Assembly: GCA_023666975.1 (NCBI GenBank)
Contig: JAMPAW010000043.1
Span: 1 to 23,129 of the forward strand
Direction: 5' to 3'
Length of the DNA: 23,129 nucleotides
DNA from: Clostridium sp.
Lineage (GTDB): Bacteria; Bacillota_A; Clostridia; Lachnospirales; Lachnospiraceae
The notes below the pieces were generated by a model. The model was not told where the DNA came from. It saw only the letters and a program-made list of their open reading frames with translations, and ran no database searches. Positions 7,749 through 14,814 of the stretch are shown here, one piece after another (position 1 is the stretch's first letter; every line of letters begins with the position of its first letter). A program made the translations under genes and the position numbers.

Positions 7749-9536
7749 TTACAATACTTCCCTGACCGTGGCCATTGCATATCGCTTAATCTGCAGCTGA
7801 ATATTTCTGTTTCCGTTAAATTCATTAATAACCGGATAATATACTACATTTAAGACTACATTATTTAACCAGCCATGAAGCATTTTGTCATACTCGTCCT
7901 GCCCGAACCATTCGATAATATTTTCCGAGAACTCCTGTGCATCAAAGTAGATGCCCTCTTGCTGCCAGCCTTCCTCATTCTCCAGAGTAACTTTAACTAC
8001 ATTGCGCTCCTTACCCATAATTTTGGCCGAGAGTACGCTTAGATTTTTCTGTGCAAAAAGCGGTTTCTCATTCCCTTTTCCGAAAGGTGCCAGCCCCTCT
8101 AGCTGTGCAATCAAATCCTCCGTCACATAGGAAATCGGCATTGGCACATCTATACATACCTTGGGAATAAATGCGTTCTCGTCCAGTTCACAAATTTGAT
8201 TAATTCTATCCGTAAAGGCCTGCAAATTATCCTTGTCCAAAGAAAAACCTGCCGCCATTGCATGTCCGCCAAACTGAGTCAACAGATCGCTGCACTTTTG
8301 TAATGCCTCAAACATCGGAAATTCCTCTATCGAACGACCAGAGCCTTTCAGTATACCCTGTGTATCACTGTCCACGACAACCAAAGCCGGATGATTATAA
8401 CGGTCCCGGATTCTTCCGGCAATGATTCCTGCCAGGCTCTCATGGCAATCCGGCAGATAAATCACCATAATTTTCATTTCCGGCATACTCTGCAGATATT
8501 CCTCTGCCCGCCTAAGGCCGTCCTCTGTCATTGCCCTTCGTTCTTCATTTATACTGTATAAGTTCTGCGCCTTAGCAATTGCCGTTTCCGTATCTTCCTC
8601 CAACAGCAGCTCCATGGAAAGGATTGCACTGTCCAAGCGACCGGAAGCATTGATACACGGTCCCAGACGGAAACCTACATGGTGAGAACTGATCGTTACA
8701 TCGGATAGCTGTGCCGCCGCAATCAATGCCCGCAGCCCCTTATTGTTGGTATGGTTTAACTGTGCCAATCCGTGAACCGCAAAAATACGGTTCTCATCTG
8801 TCAGTGAAACCACATCACAGATTACCGCTATAGCTACACATTCCAAAAACAGATATATTTCCTCATGCGGAATATCCCTTTTGGCATACAGTGCCTCCAC
8901 CAGTTTATATGCCACCCCGGCACCACACAAATCATCAAAAGGATATTGGCAATTCTCCTGCTTAGGATTTAAAATGGCATCTGCCGGCGGCAGGATATAT
9001 TGCTTCGTATCATCGACCATGATAAACGGTACCTGATGATGATCGGTAACGACCACGGTCATACCTGCTTCTTTGGCACGGGAAAGCGCATCACCCGCGG
9101 CAATTCCATTATCACAGGTGATAATCGTATGAATTCCGTCCTCTATAGATTTCTCGATAATTTCCCTGTTAATTCCGTAGCCGTCCTTAACCCTGTGAGG
9201 AATCACATAATCCACATCTGCACCGATTCTCCGCAAACCTTTGTATAAGATATAATTCGACATCACGCCGTCTACATCATAGTCCGACACAATACGAACA
9301 GTATGCCCCTCTTCAATATCATGGCAAATCACCCGTACTGCCTGATTCATTCCCTCCATCAAAAACGGATCATACATCTTACTTAAATCCGGCCGAAGAA
9401 ACAAATCAAACTTGGACTCGTCTATTCCCCGGTTCACCAAAACCCTGGCCACCACGGGATCAATTTGAAATTGTTCGGCAAGGGCATGAAAATCTGCCCG
9501 TTTTGCCCGAATTATCCAGTTATTATGTTCCACCAT
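7749..9536 (-). CDS. recJ: Single-stranded-DNA-specific exonuclease RecJ
   Basis: A DHH-family 5'-3' single-strand exonuclease used in mismatch, base-excision and RecF-pathway repair. With the start at 9536 it has 595 residues. The metal motifs are all visible: D85-Y-D87-V-D89-G, the DNG at about 142-144, and D-H-H at about 165-167. The DHHA1 segment includes GGHAMAAGFSL, and a C-terminal OB-like region follows (GKGNEKPLFAQKNL). An in-frame GTG lies 15 nt upstream at 9551, but the ATG at 9536 has GGGAGAGG directly upstream at better spacing, so I prefer it. It is preceded by a strong hairpin in the spacer after secDF, which could stabilise or insulate the recJ message. Length is at the compact end of the family. 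Confidence 0.95.
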   Translation of the reverse strand: MVEHNNWIIRAKRADFHALAEQFQIDPVVARVLVNRGIDESKFDLFLRPDLSKMYDPFLMEGMNQAVRVICHDIEEGHTVRIVSDYDVDGVMSNYILYKGLRRIGADVDYVIPHRVKDGYGINREIIEKSIEDGIHTIITCDNGIAAGDALSRAKEAGMTVVVTDHHQVPFIMVDDTKQYILPPADAILNPKQENCQYPFDDLCGAGVAYKLVEALYAKRDIPHEEIYLFLECVAIAVICDVVSLTDENRIFAVHGLAQLNHTNNKGLRALIAAAQLSDVTISSHHVGFRLGPCINASGRLDSAILSMELLLEEDTETAIAKAQNLYSINEERRAMTEDGLRRAEEYLQSMPEMKIMVIYLPDCHESLAGIIAGRIRDRYNHPALVVVDSDTQGILKGSGRSIEEFPMFEALQKCSDLLTQFGGHAMAAGFSLDKDNLQAFTDRINQICELDENAFIPKVCIDVPMPISYVTEDLIAQLEGLAPFGKGNEKPLFAQKNLSVLSAKIMGKERNVVKVTLENEEGWQQEGIYFDAQEFSENIIEWFGQDEYDKMLHGWLNNVVLNVVYYPVINEFNGNRNIQLQIKRYAMATVREVL

Positions 9537-9557
9537 AACTGCCTCTCCCACTTTAAG

Positions 9558-9588
9558 ATAGGGACATGGTGATTGACCATGCCCCTAT
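9558..9588 (-). other. Stable RNA hairpin between secDF and recJ
   Basis: On the minus-strand transcript ATAGGGGCATGGT pairs with ACCATGTCCCTAT around a 5-nt loop. The stem is 13 bp long with one G-U wobble. The same pair is an A/C mismatch if read as plus-strand RNA, so the structure fits the minus strand better. It begins 8 nt after the secDF stop and ends a few nt before the recJ ribosome site. No U-run follows, so it is more likely a processing or stability element than a terminator. Confidence 0.65.
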
Positions 9589-9596
9589 AGCGTTAT

Positions 9597-11936
9597 TTAC
9601 ACATTACCCTTACTTTCAGCATTCTTTTTCGTCTTAGCGTTTTTACCTTTGGACCTCTTGCCGTTTCCGGAACCATTGGAAAAGGTTTCAAAATCCAGCC
9701 CTTCCTGGTTTTTATCTTTGGACTTCTTGCCGTTCCCAGAACCCTTTTTTCCCTGAATATCACCGCTTTTACCGATTTTGGTTTTTAATACATACCATAA
9801 CGGACCCGTGATACATACGGAAGAATATGCTCCGCAGACAATACCGCTCATCAGTGTGAGGGCAAACTCTTTAATGGAGGTCACTCCCATAATGTACAAT
9901 ACAAATACCATAACAAAGGTTGTTAATGATGAGTATATTGTTCTTGTAAATGTCTGGGAAACTGATGCGTTTACAATGTCCGCATAACTCTCTCCTTTAC
10001 TGCGCATGGTAATCAGGTTTTCACGGATACGGTCAAATATGATAATCGTTGCATTGATGGAATATCCGACAATCGTCAACATGCAGGCGATAAATGTATT
10101 ACCCACGGAAAGCCTTCCAATAGAATAAATCGCAAACACAACCAGCACGTCATGTACCAGCGCAATCACCGCAGCGGCACCGAATTTGACATCGCTAAAC
10201 CGGATCGCAATATAAATGAGCATCAGCAATGTGGCGATAATCACAGAAACAATCGCATTCTTCTGCATTTCTCCACTAATCGTCGAGCTGATATTTTCAA
10301 TGGCAAATTCTTTTACGTTAAATTTATCCCGCAGGGCATTCTCCACGGCATCACGTTGGTCTACCGAAAGCTCTGCCGTCTTAAAGACAATCTCGTTACT
10401 GTCCTTAACATTCTGCACCTGAATCATTGCGTCCGATATATCGGCAGCCTCGGCAATTTCTGGTAAAATCTCACTCTCTGCCGCCTGCAGATCATAGTAT
10501 TCTTCAAAATCCACAGTCATGGCAGTACCACCGGTAAACTCCAATGTATAATTTAAGGCTGAGCCTTCCTTATTCTTAAAAATCGGAAGAGCAACCAGAC
10601 CTGCTATGATAGCGATAATGGAAATGATATAAGCAATACGGCTGAATTTAACATAGTCATTTACCTTTGCCGTTTTCTTGCTTCCGTAAAGCTTCGGGTC
10701 CTTTAGTCCTAATGTATATACTGCCTTTAACAGGTTCTTTGTCACAAACAGTGCCGTAAACATGGAAAGCGCAATACCGATTCCCAGCGTAAGGGCAAAT
10801 CCTTTAATTGTACCTGTCCCCATCACATACAATACAAACGCCGCAATTAACGTTGTGATATTACTGTCCAGAATAGCGGATAATGCTTTGTTAAATCCCG
10901 CATCAATGGCACTTTTCACCCCGTTACCTGCACCGATTTCCTCTTTGATACGGGTGAAAATGATAACATTAGCATCCACTGCCATACCGATCGTCAGCAC
11001 AATACCGGCAAGACCCGGAAGGGTGAGGCTGGCATTAAAGCCGTTCAGACAGAGCAATGTCAGCACAATATAAGCAAACAGTGCAAATACGGAAATTACA
11101 CCCGGCAGTAAATAAACAACCACCATGATGACTGCCACAACTGCCATACCAATGGCACCAGCTTTCAATGTCGTGCTCAAGGCGTCTTGTCCCAGTGTAG
11201 CACCGACAACATTGGAACGAAGCTCCCTAAGCGTCAGCGGAAGTGCACCGATACGAATAGTCTGTGCAAGATTCTCCGCCTCTTCGTTATCCGCCATACC
11301 GTTAATGACTGCACTCCCGCCTGTAATGGCGGTCTGTACGGTAGGTGCCGAAGCAACTGAACCGTCGTAAATAATATAGATACGTTTGCCAATGTTATTT
11401 TCTGTGGCTTCTGCAAATTTCCTGGTTCCTTCATCATTAAATGCCAGTTCAACTACATATTCTTTCACTGTACCGGAATTGTCGATACCGGCACTGGCAT
11501 TTTTGACCTCTGAACCGCTTAACACTACCTCATACTCTTCACCGGCAGCATACTTTGCATAATTATCCTCATCAAGAAATTCCAGTGCTCCCGGCTTACC
11601 CATATCCTCCAAAATCTGGTTTGCATCGGTCACACCGGGAATCTCGATGCTGATACGGTTTGAACCTTCCTGATACACGCTGCTGTCTGGTGAATACACA
11701 TCTGCACGCTGCTGCAGACGATTGATTGTGTCATCCATCTCCTGCTGGGTTGCGTCCTCTTCCTCTACCTCATAGGTAATACTGACACCTCCCGCAAGGT
11801 CCAGACCCAGAATAATGTTTTTTGCAGTACCAATCTTTTTGCTGCCAAGACCGATTACCGTCGTGTAAGTACCCAGCGCCAGTGCCACGATAAATATTAA
11901 TATCGTCAACACGCTGTTTCTCTTTGCTTTTTTCAT
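9597..11936 (-). CDS. secDF: Fused protein translocase subunits SecD-SecF
   Basis: A 779-residue single-chain SecDF, an RND-type membrane protein that uses the proton motive force to help pull exported proteins through SecYEG. The SecD half has an N-terminal TM, the conserved LGLDLAGGVSITYEVE stretch, the large outside P1 region and a TM bundle containing VVAVIMVVVYLLPG. The SecF half restarts at about residue 430 with its own first TM, the LEFTGGTAMTVDFEE segment and a second bundle. The C-terminal tail of about 60 residues is hydrophilic and rich in Gly/Lys/Asn, with a duplicated GSGNGK(K/R)SK(D/G)KN unit. A GTG at 11957 touches the scfB stop, but the ATG at 11936 follows AAGGAGAG at ideal spacing and is preferred. 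It follows scfB closely, so it is probably in the SCIFF transcript. Confidence 0.95.
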   Translation of the reverse strand: MKKAKRNSVLTILIFIVALALGTYTTVIGLGSKKIGTAKNIILGLDLAGGVSITYEVEEEDATQQEMDDTINRLQQRADVYSPDSSVYQEGSNRISIEIPGVTDANQILEDMGKPGALEFLDEDNYAKYAAGEEYEVVLSGSEVKNASAGIDNSGTVKEYVVELAFNDEGTRKFAEATENNIGKRIYIIYDGSVASAPTVQTAITGGSAVINGMADNEEAENLAQTIRIGALPLTLRELRSNVVGATLGQDALSTTLKAGAIGMAVVAVIMVVVYLLPGVISVFALFAYIVLTLLCLNGFNASLTLPGLAGIVLTIGMAVDANVIIFTRIKEEIGAGNGVKSAIDAGFNKALSAILDSNITTLIAAFVLYVMGTGTIKGFALTLGIGIALSMFTALFVTKNLLKAVYTLGLKDPKLYGSKKTAKVNDYVKFSRIAYIISIIAIIAGLVALPIFKNKEGSALNYTLEFTGGTAMTVDFEEYYDLQAAESEILPEIAEAADISDAMIQVQNVKDSNEIVFKTAELSVDQRDAVENALRDKFNVKEFAIENISSTISGEMQKNAIVSVIIATLLMLIYIAIRFSDVKFGAAAVIALVHDVLVVFAIYSIGRLSVGNTFIACMLTIVGYSINATIIIFDRIRENLITMRSKGESYADIVNASVSQTFTRTIYSSLTTFVMVFVLYIMGVTSIKEFALTLMSGIVCGAYSSVCITGPLWYVLKTKIGKSGDIQGKKGSGNGKKSKDKNQEGLDFETFSNGSGNGKRSKGKNAKTKKNAESKGNV

Positions 11937-11956
11937 CGTTTTACTCTCCTTTTTCA

Positions 11957-13312
11957 CTACCTGTCATCTGCCAAAGCAGCTTTTATCATCATTGCACATT
12001 CCACTCTGTGACGTTCCAGCTCACATCCCACATCATAAGCATCTAAAATGTTACCATGAAAATTATAGGAATTCGCAGCACATCCGCCACTACAGTAAAA
12101 TCTTGCAAAACAGTCCCTGCATTTATCCTTTGCATATACATTGCACAGTTTAAATTCGTCTACCAGCTCCGTATTTTCAATGCCTGTGTCCACACTGCCC
12201 AGCCGGAAATCCTCCATGCCCACAAACTGATGGCAGGGATACAAATCACCCCAAGGGGTAACCGCCAGATATTCTGTTCCCGAACCACATCCGGAAAGCC
12301 GCTTGTAAAGACAAGGACCACCTGTTAAATCTATCATAAAATGAAAGAAATTGAAACCATTTCCTGCTTTTTCCCGCAAAACCATCTCTTTGGCAAGGGC
12401 ATCATATTCTGCAAACAGCTGCGGTAAATCCTCTTCTCTAATCGCATACGACTGTTCCTCCGATGCCACCACAGGCTCAGCGGAAATCTGTTTAAAGCCC
12501 AAATCGGCCAGATGCAAAACATCTTTTGAAAAATCCAGATTATTATGGGTAAACGTTCCCCGCACATAATAGTTCGTCTGATTTCTAAGCTTGGCCATCT
12601 TTTTAAATTTGTCAACAATCAAATCGTAGCTTCCCTTACCGTTGCGGGTAGGACGCATCAAGTCGTGAACCTCCCGGCGTCCGTCAATACTCAACACCAC
12701 ATTTGCCATTTCCCTGTTGGCAAATTCCATCACCTCATCTGTGAGCAGCATACCGTTTGTCGTCAGCGTGAAACGAAACTTCTTGTTATGTTTCTCCTCC
12801 TGGCTTCTCCCATATGCAACCAAATCCTTTACCACCTGAAAATTCATCAACGGTTCTCCGCCAAAGAAATCCACCTCCAGATTAACTCGGTTTCCGGAAT
12901 TGGCAATCAGAAAATCCAGCGCTTTCCTGCCAACCTCATCGCTCATCAAAGAACGGTCACCATGATATTCCCCTTCCCCTGCAAAGCAATATTTACAGGC
13001 CAGATTGCAGTCATGTGCAATATGCAGACATAACGCCTTGACCACAGTCTTTCTCTTTTTGAAATCTGTCACTGCCTCCCGGTACACATCTTCAGTAAAC
13101 AGCTGCCCGCTCTCTTTCAGCGTGCGAATCTCCTCACAGGCCTCCGCAATCTCTTCTCTGGAATATTGCGGCAGCCTGTCCGCAATTTCTTCACTATTAA
13201 GTTCCTCATACAGCGCAATAACATCATATACTAAATCGTCTACCACATGGACGGAACCACTGCAGACATCTAATACAATGTTATAGCCATTATTTTTATA
13301 CTGATGTATCAC
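11957..13312 (-). CDS. scfB: SCIFF peptide radical SAM maturase
   Basis: A 451-residue radical SAM/SPASM enzyme that installs thioether cross-links between cysteines and other residues of the SCIFF peptide. Residues 1-85 resemble the small PqqD-like peptide-binding domain (RRE) of such maturases. The radical SAM cluster is C102-NLA-C106-KY-C109, followed by DFFGGEPL and LTTNG. The C-terminal SPASM part is cysteine-rich (YPCHQFVGM, then KCRDCFARFYCSGGCAANSYN, then a cysteine in DVGCELERHRVEC), enough for two auxiliary Fe-S clusters. The start is a GTG at 13312 with AAGGAG 5-7 nt upstream. The substrate gene scfA lies 150 nt upstream and a structured spacer separates the two. The identification is strong because precursor and enzyme are adjacent. 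Confidence 0.96.
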   Translation of the reverse strand: MIHQYKNNGYNIVLDVCSGSVHVVDDLVYDVIALYEELNSEEIADRLPQYSREEIAEACEEIRTLKESGQLFTEDVYREAVTDFKKRKTVVKALCLHIAHDCNLACKYCFAGEGEYHGDRSLMSDEVGRKALDFLIANSGNRVNLEVDFFGGEPLMNFQVVKDLVAYGRSQEEKHNKKFRFTLTTNGMLLTDEVMEFANREMANVVLSIDGRREVHDLMRPTRNGKGSYDLIVDKFKKMAKLRNQTNYYVRGTFTHNNLDFSKDVLHLADLGFKQISAEPVVASEEQSYAIREEDLPQLFAEYDALAKEMVLREKAGNGFNFFHFMIDLTGGPCLYKRLSGCGSGTEYLAVTPWGDLYPCHQFVGMEDFRLGSVDTGIENTELVDEFKLCNVYAKDKCRDCFARFYCSGGCAANSYNFHGNILDAYDVGCELERHRVECAMMIKAALADDR

Positions 13313-13340
13313 AACTACTCCTTAAGCTGCATAATTTCCC

Positions 13341-13387
13341 GGACTGCCTCTTACATACGAAAGAGGACAGCCCCCTAAAAGCAGTCC
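13341..13387 (-). other. Nested RNA stem-loop in the scfA-scfB spacer
   Basis: On the minus-strand RNA, GGACUGC (13387-13381) pairs perfectly with GCAGUCC (13347-13341). Inside it CUCUU pairs with AAGAG around an 8-nt loop, leaving a one-sided 15-nt bulge containing a run of five G. The 5' strand could instead pair with CUGUCC in the bulge (5 of 6 pairs), giving two mutually exclusive folds. No U-run follows. The position, about 30 nt before the scfB GTG, suggests control of maturase level relative to peptide. Confidence 0.55.
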
Positions 13388-13462
13388 CCTTTACCCTTCC
13401 TCACAAGAGTCTAAAACTCCCATTTTACGGCACATCCAAAAGTCCGATATTGCAAACAGCTC

Positions 13463-13603
13463 CTACTTATTCTCGCAGGTCTGGTTACCAACCGTACAAG
13501 AAGTCTTGCAGGCAGACTGACATGAAGTCTGACACTCACCACAGCCGCCTTTCTCCATTGTACTCTTCAATGTCTTATCGGTTAACGTCTTAATATGCTT
13601 CAT
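13463..13603 (-). CDS. scfA: SCIFF ribosomal peptide precursor (six cysteines in forty-five)
   Basis: A 46-codon gene. The peptide starts MKHIKTLTDKTLKSTMEKGG, followed by CGECQTSCQSACKTSC, then TVGNQTCENK and a TAG stop. The six cysteines are at residues 21, 24, 28, 32, 36 and 43, the pattern that defines the SCIFF family. The cysteine core is expected to be cross-linked by the neighbouring ScfB; related peptides have been called ranthipeptides. The ATG at 13603 has an excellent GGAGG site, and a near-consensus promoter lies ~60 nt upstream. The leader of about 20 residues is the likely recognition part. The biological role of SCIFF peptides is largely unknown, with signalling proposed. No dedicated peptidase or exporter lies next to it in this window. 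Confidence 0.96.
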   Translation of the reverse strand: MKHIKTLTDKTLKSTMEKGGCGECQTSCQSACKTSCTVGNQTCENK

Positions 13604-13660
13604 CTTTTTTCCTCCATTAATCTACAATGCTCTTTTGCTTCCGCATAACATATAGCAGAT

Positions 13661-13689
13661 ATTATAGCATAAGCATTTTCTAAGGTCAA
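13661..13689 (-). promoter_or_regulatory. Near-consensus promoter of scfA
   Basis: On the minus strand, TTGACC (13689-13684) and TATAAT (13666-13661) are separated by exactly 17 nt, and TGC stands directly before the -10, making an extended -10. Five of six -35 bases and all six -10 bases match the housekeeping consensus. Transcription would start near 13654, giving a ~50-nt leader before the scfA ATG. It lies just outside the 3' end of the upstream TIGR04086 gene. Confidence 0.85.
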
Positions 13690-13696
13690 CTACCTT

Positions 13697-14059
13697 TCAA
13701 CTGAGCATTCCGCCAAGAAGCCCCCCGCCTATGCAGAGTGCTGCCGTGGTTAAATTGGCCGTGCTTACCACTTGGAATGCCTCGCCGATGATCATCGCCA
13801 CGGCAGAGATAATCAGGATATACAGAAAGCCCATTAAAAGCCCCCACAAAAATTTCTGTTCCTTTACTTTCTTTCCAATAATAAATGCTCCCAAAAAAGT
13901 AACGATCACATAGATCGCAATAATGGCAATATCCGCCACAGACTCTGTCAATTGAAACTGATAAACCAGGAACGCCAGACCTGCCAATAGTATACCGGTA
14001 ACCGCATAAGATAAAATCAACCCTTTTATCACGATACTAAACTTTCTTCCGATACTCAT
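13697..14059 (-). CDS. TIGR04086 family small membrane protein
   Basis: A 120-residue protein with four hydrophobic segments, at about residues 10-33, 42-62, 71-92 and 102-120, separated by short charged loops (GKKVKEQK). Size, topology and position fit the TIGR04086/DUF3792 family (YrzE-like), a Firmicutes family of unknown function often met near secDF/yajC and SCIFF genes. The ATG follows AAGGAGTGAGG. It is the last gene before the scfA promoter and follows the HAD gene by 70 nt, where a 6-bp hairpin (GCTTAC/GTGAGC) is present. The family name is from recall of its features, not a search. Confidence 0.7.
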   Translation of the reverse strand: MSIGRKFSIVIKGLILSYAVTGILLAGLAFLVYQFQLTESVADIAIIAIYVIVTFLGAFIIGKKVKEQKFLWGLLMGFLYILIISAVAMIIGEAFQVVSTANLTTAALCIGGGLLGGMLS

Positions 14060-14129
14060 ATCCTCACTCCTTGTCTGTGCTCACCACAGTAAGCCTTTGA
14101 TAGTGAAGTATATGATTTCGGGCAATGAT

Positions 14130-14798
14130 TTATGCTTTCAGCAAAGCGATTATCTCAAGCAATGAATCAAAAATCTCATCTGCCAGCGGCCTGATCTCTT
14201 CTGTCGGCTCAATTAAATCTATCACCATTATCGTATACAATCCTGCGGCTGCCGAAGACTTTACTCCGTTAATGGAATCCTCAACTCCGATAGCATTCTC
14301 CGGCTTCACGCCCAAGCCCTTGCAGGCAGCCAGATAAATATCCGGTGCCGGCTTACCATTTTCTACGATACCACCATACATGATATAATCAAACTCCTGC
14401 AAAATACCGGCATTCCGGAGATTTCTCCCGGCCCGCTCCCTCTGTGTCGAGGTCGCAAGCCCGATTCGAATCTCTTTTTGTTTCAAGAAACGAAACAATT
14501 CCTGTACTCCGGGTTTCAATTCCAATCCGTTTTGCCGGATATCCTCGTCCATGCGGTCCATCGTTTTCTTCCGAAAAGTCATATAATCAAACGAATCCCC
14601 AAAATAAGACTTCATCAACTTCTCGTTTCTCTCTTTGGTCGCTCCGGCAATCTGATTACAAATTTCCGCCATTTGTGCCTCCGGGATTCCATATTCCTCT
14701 CCCGAAATCATCCAATGTTTGCGGTAAAGCTTCTCCGAATCAAAAATCACTCCGTCCATATCAAAAACAACCGCCTCTATATCCGCCATATTTCTCAT
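14130..14798 (-). CDS. HAD-superfamily hydrolase, beta-phosphoglucomutase-like
   Basis: A 222-residue HAD subfamily IA protein. Motif I is F-D13-M-D15-GVIFDSE with both catalytic aspartates, motif II is the threonine in GLATST, motif III is the lysine of GKPAPDIYL, and motif IV is GVEDSINGV. A helical cap lies between about residues 20 and 90. This is the pattern of small phosphatases and phosphoglucomutases acting on sugar phosphates or similar metabolites. An upstream in-frame ATG at 14873 would overlap the Ig-like gene. I prefer the ATG at 14798 (MRNMADIEAVVFDMDG), which follows GGGAG at good spacing and puts motif I at its usual position. It starts 16 nt after the Ig-like gene ends, so the two are probably co-transcribed. 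The substrate cannot be told from sequence. Confidence 0.88.
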   Translation of the reverse strand: MRNMADIEAVVFDMDGVIFDSEKLYRKHWMISGEEYGIPEAQMAEICNQIAGATKERNEKLMKSYFGDSFDYMTFRKKTMDRMDEDIRQNGLELKPGVQELFRFLKQKEIRIGLATSTQRERAGRNLRNAGILQEFDYIMYGGIVENGKPAPDIYLAACKGLGVKPENAIGVEDSINGVKSSAAAGLYTIMVIDLIEPTEEIRPLADEIFDSLLEIIALLKA

Positions 14799-14814
14799 TC
14801 TGTTTTCTCCCTTC

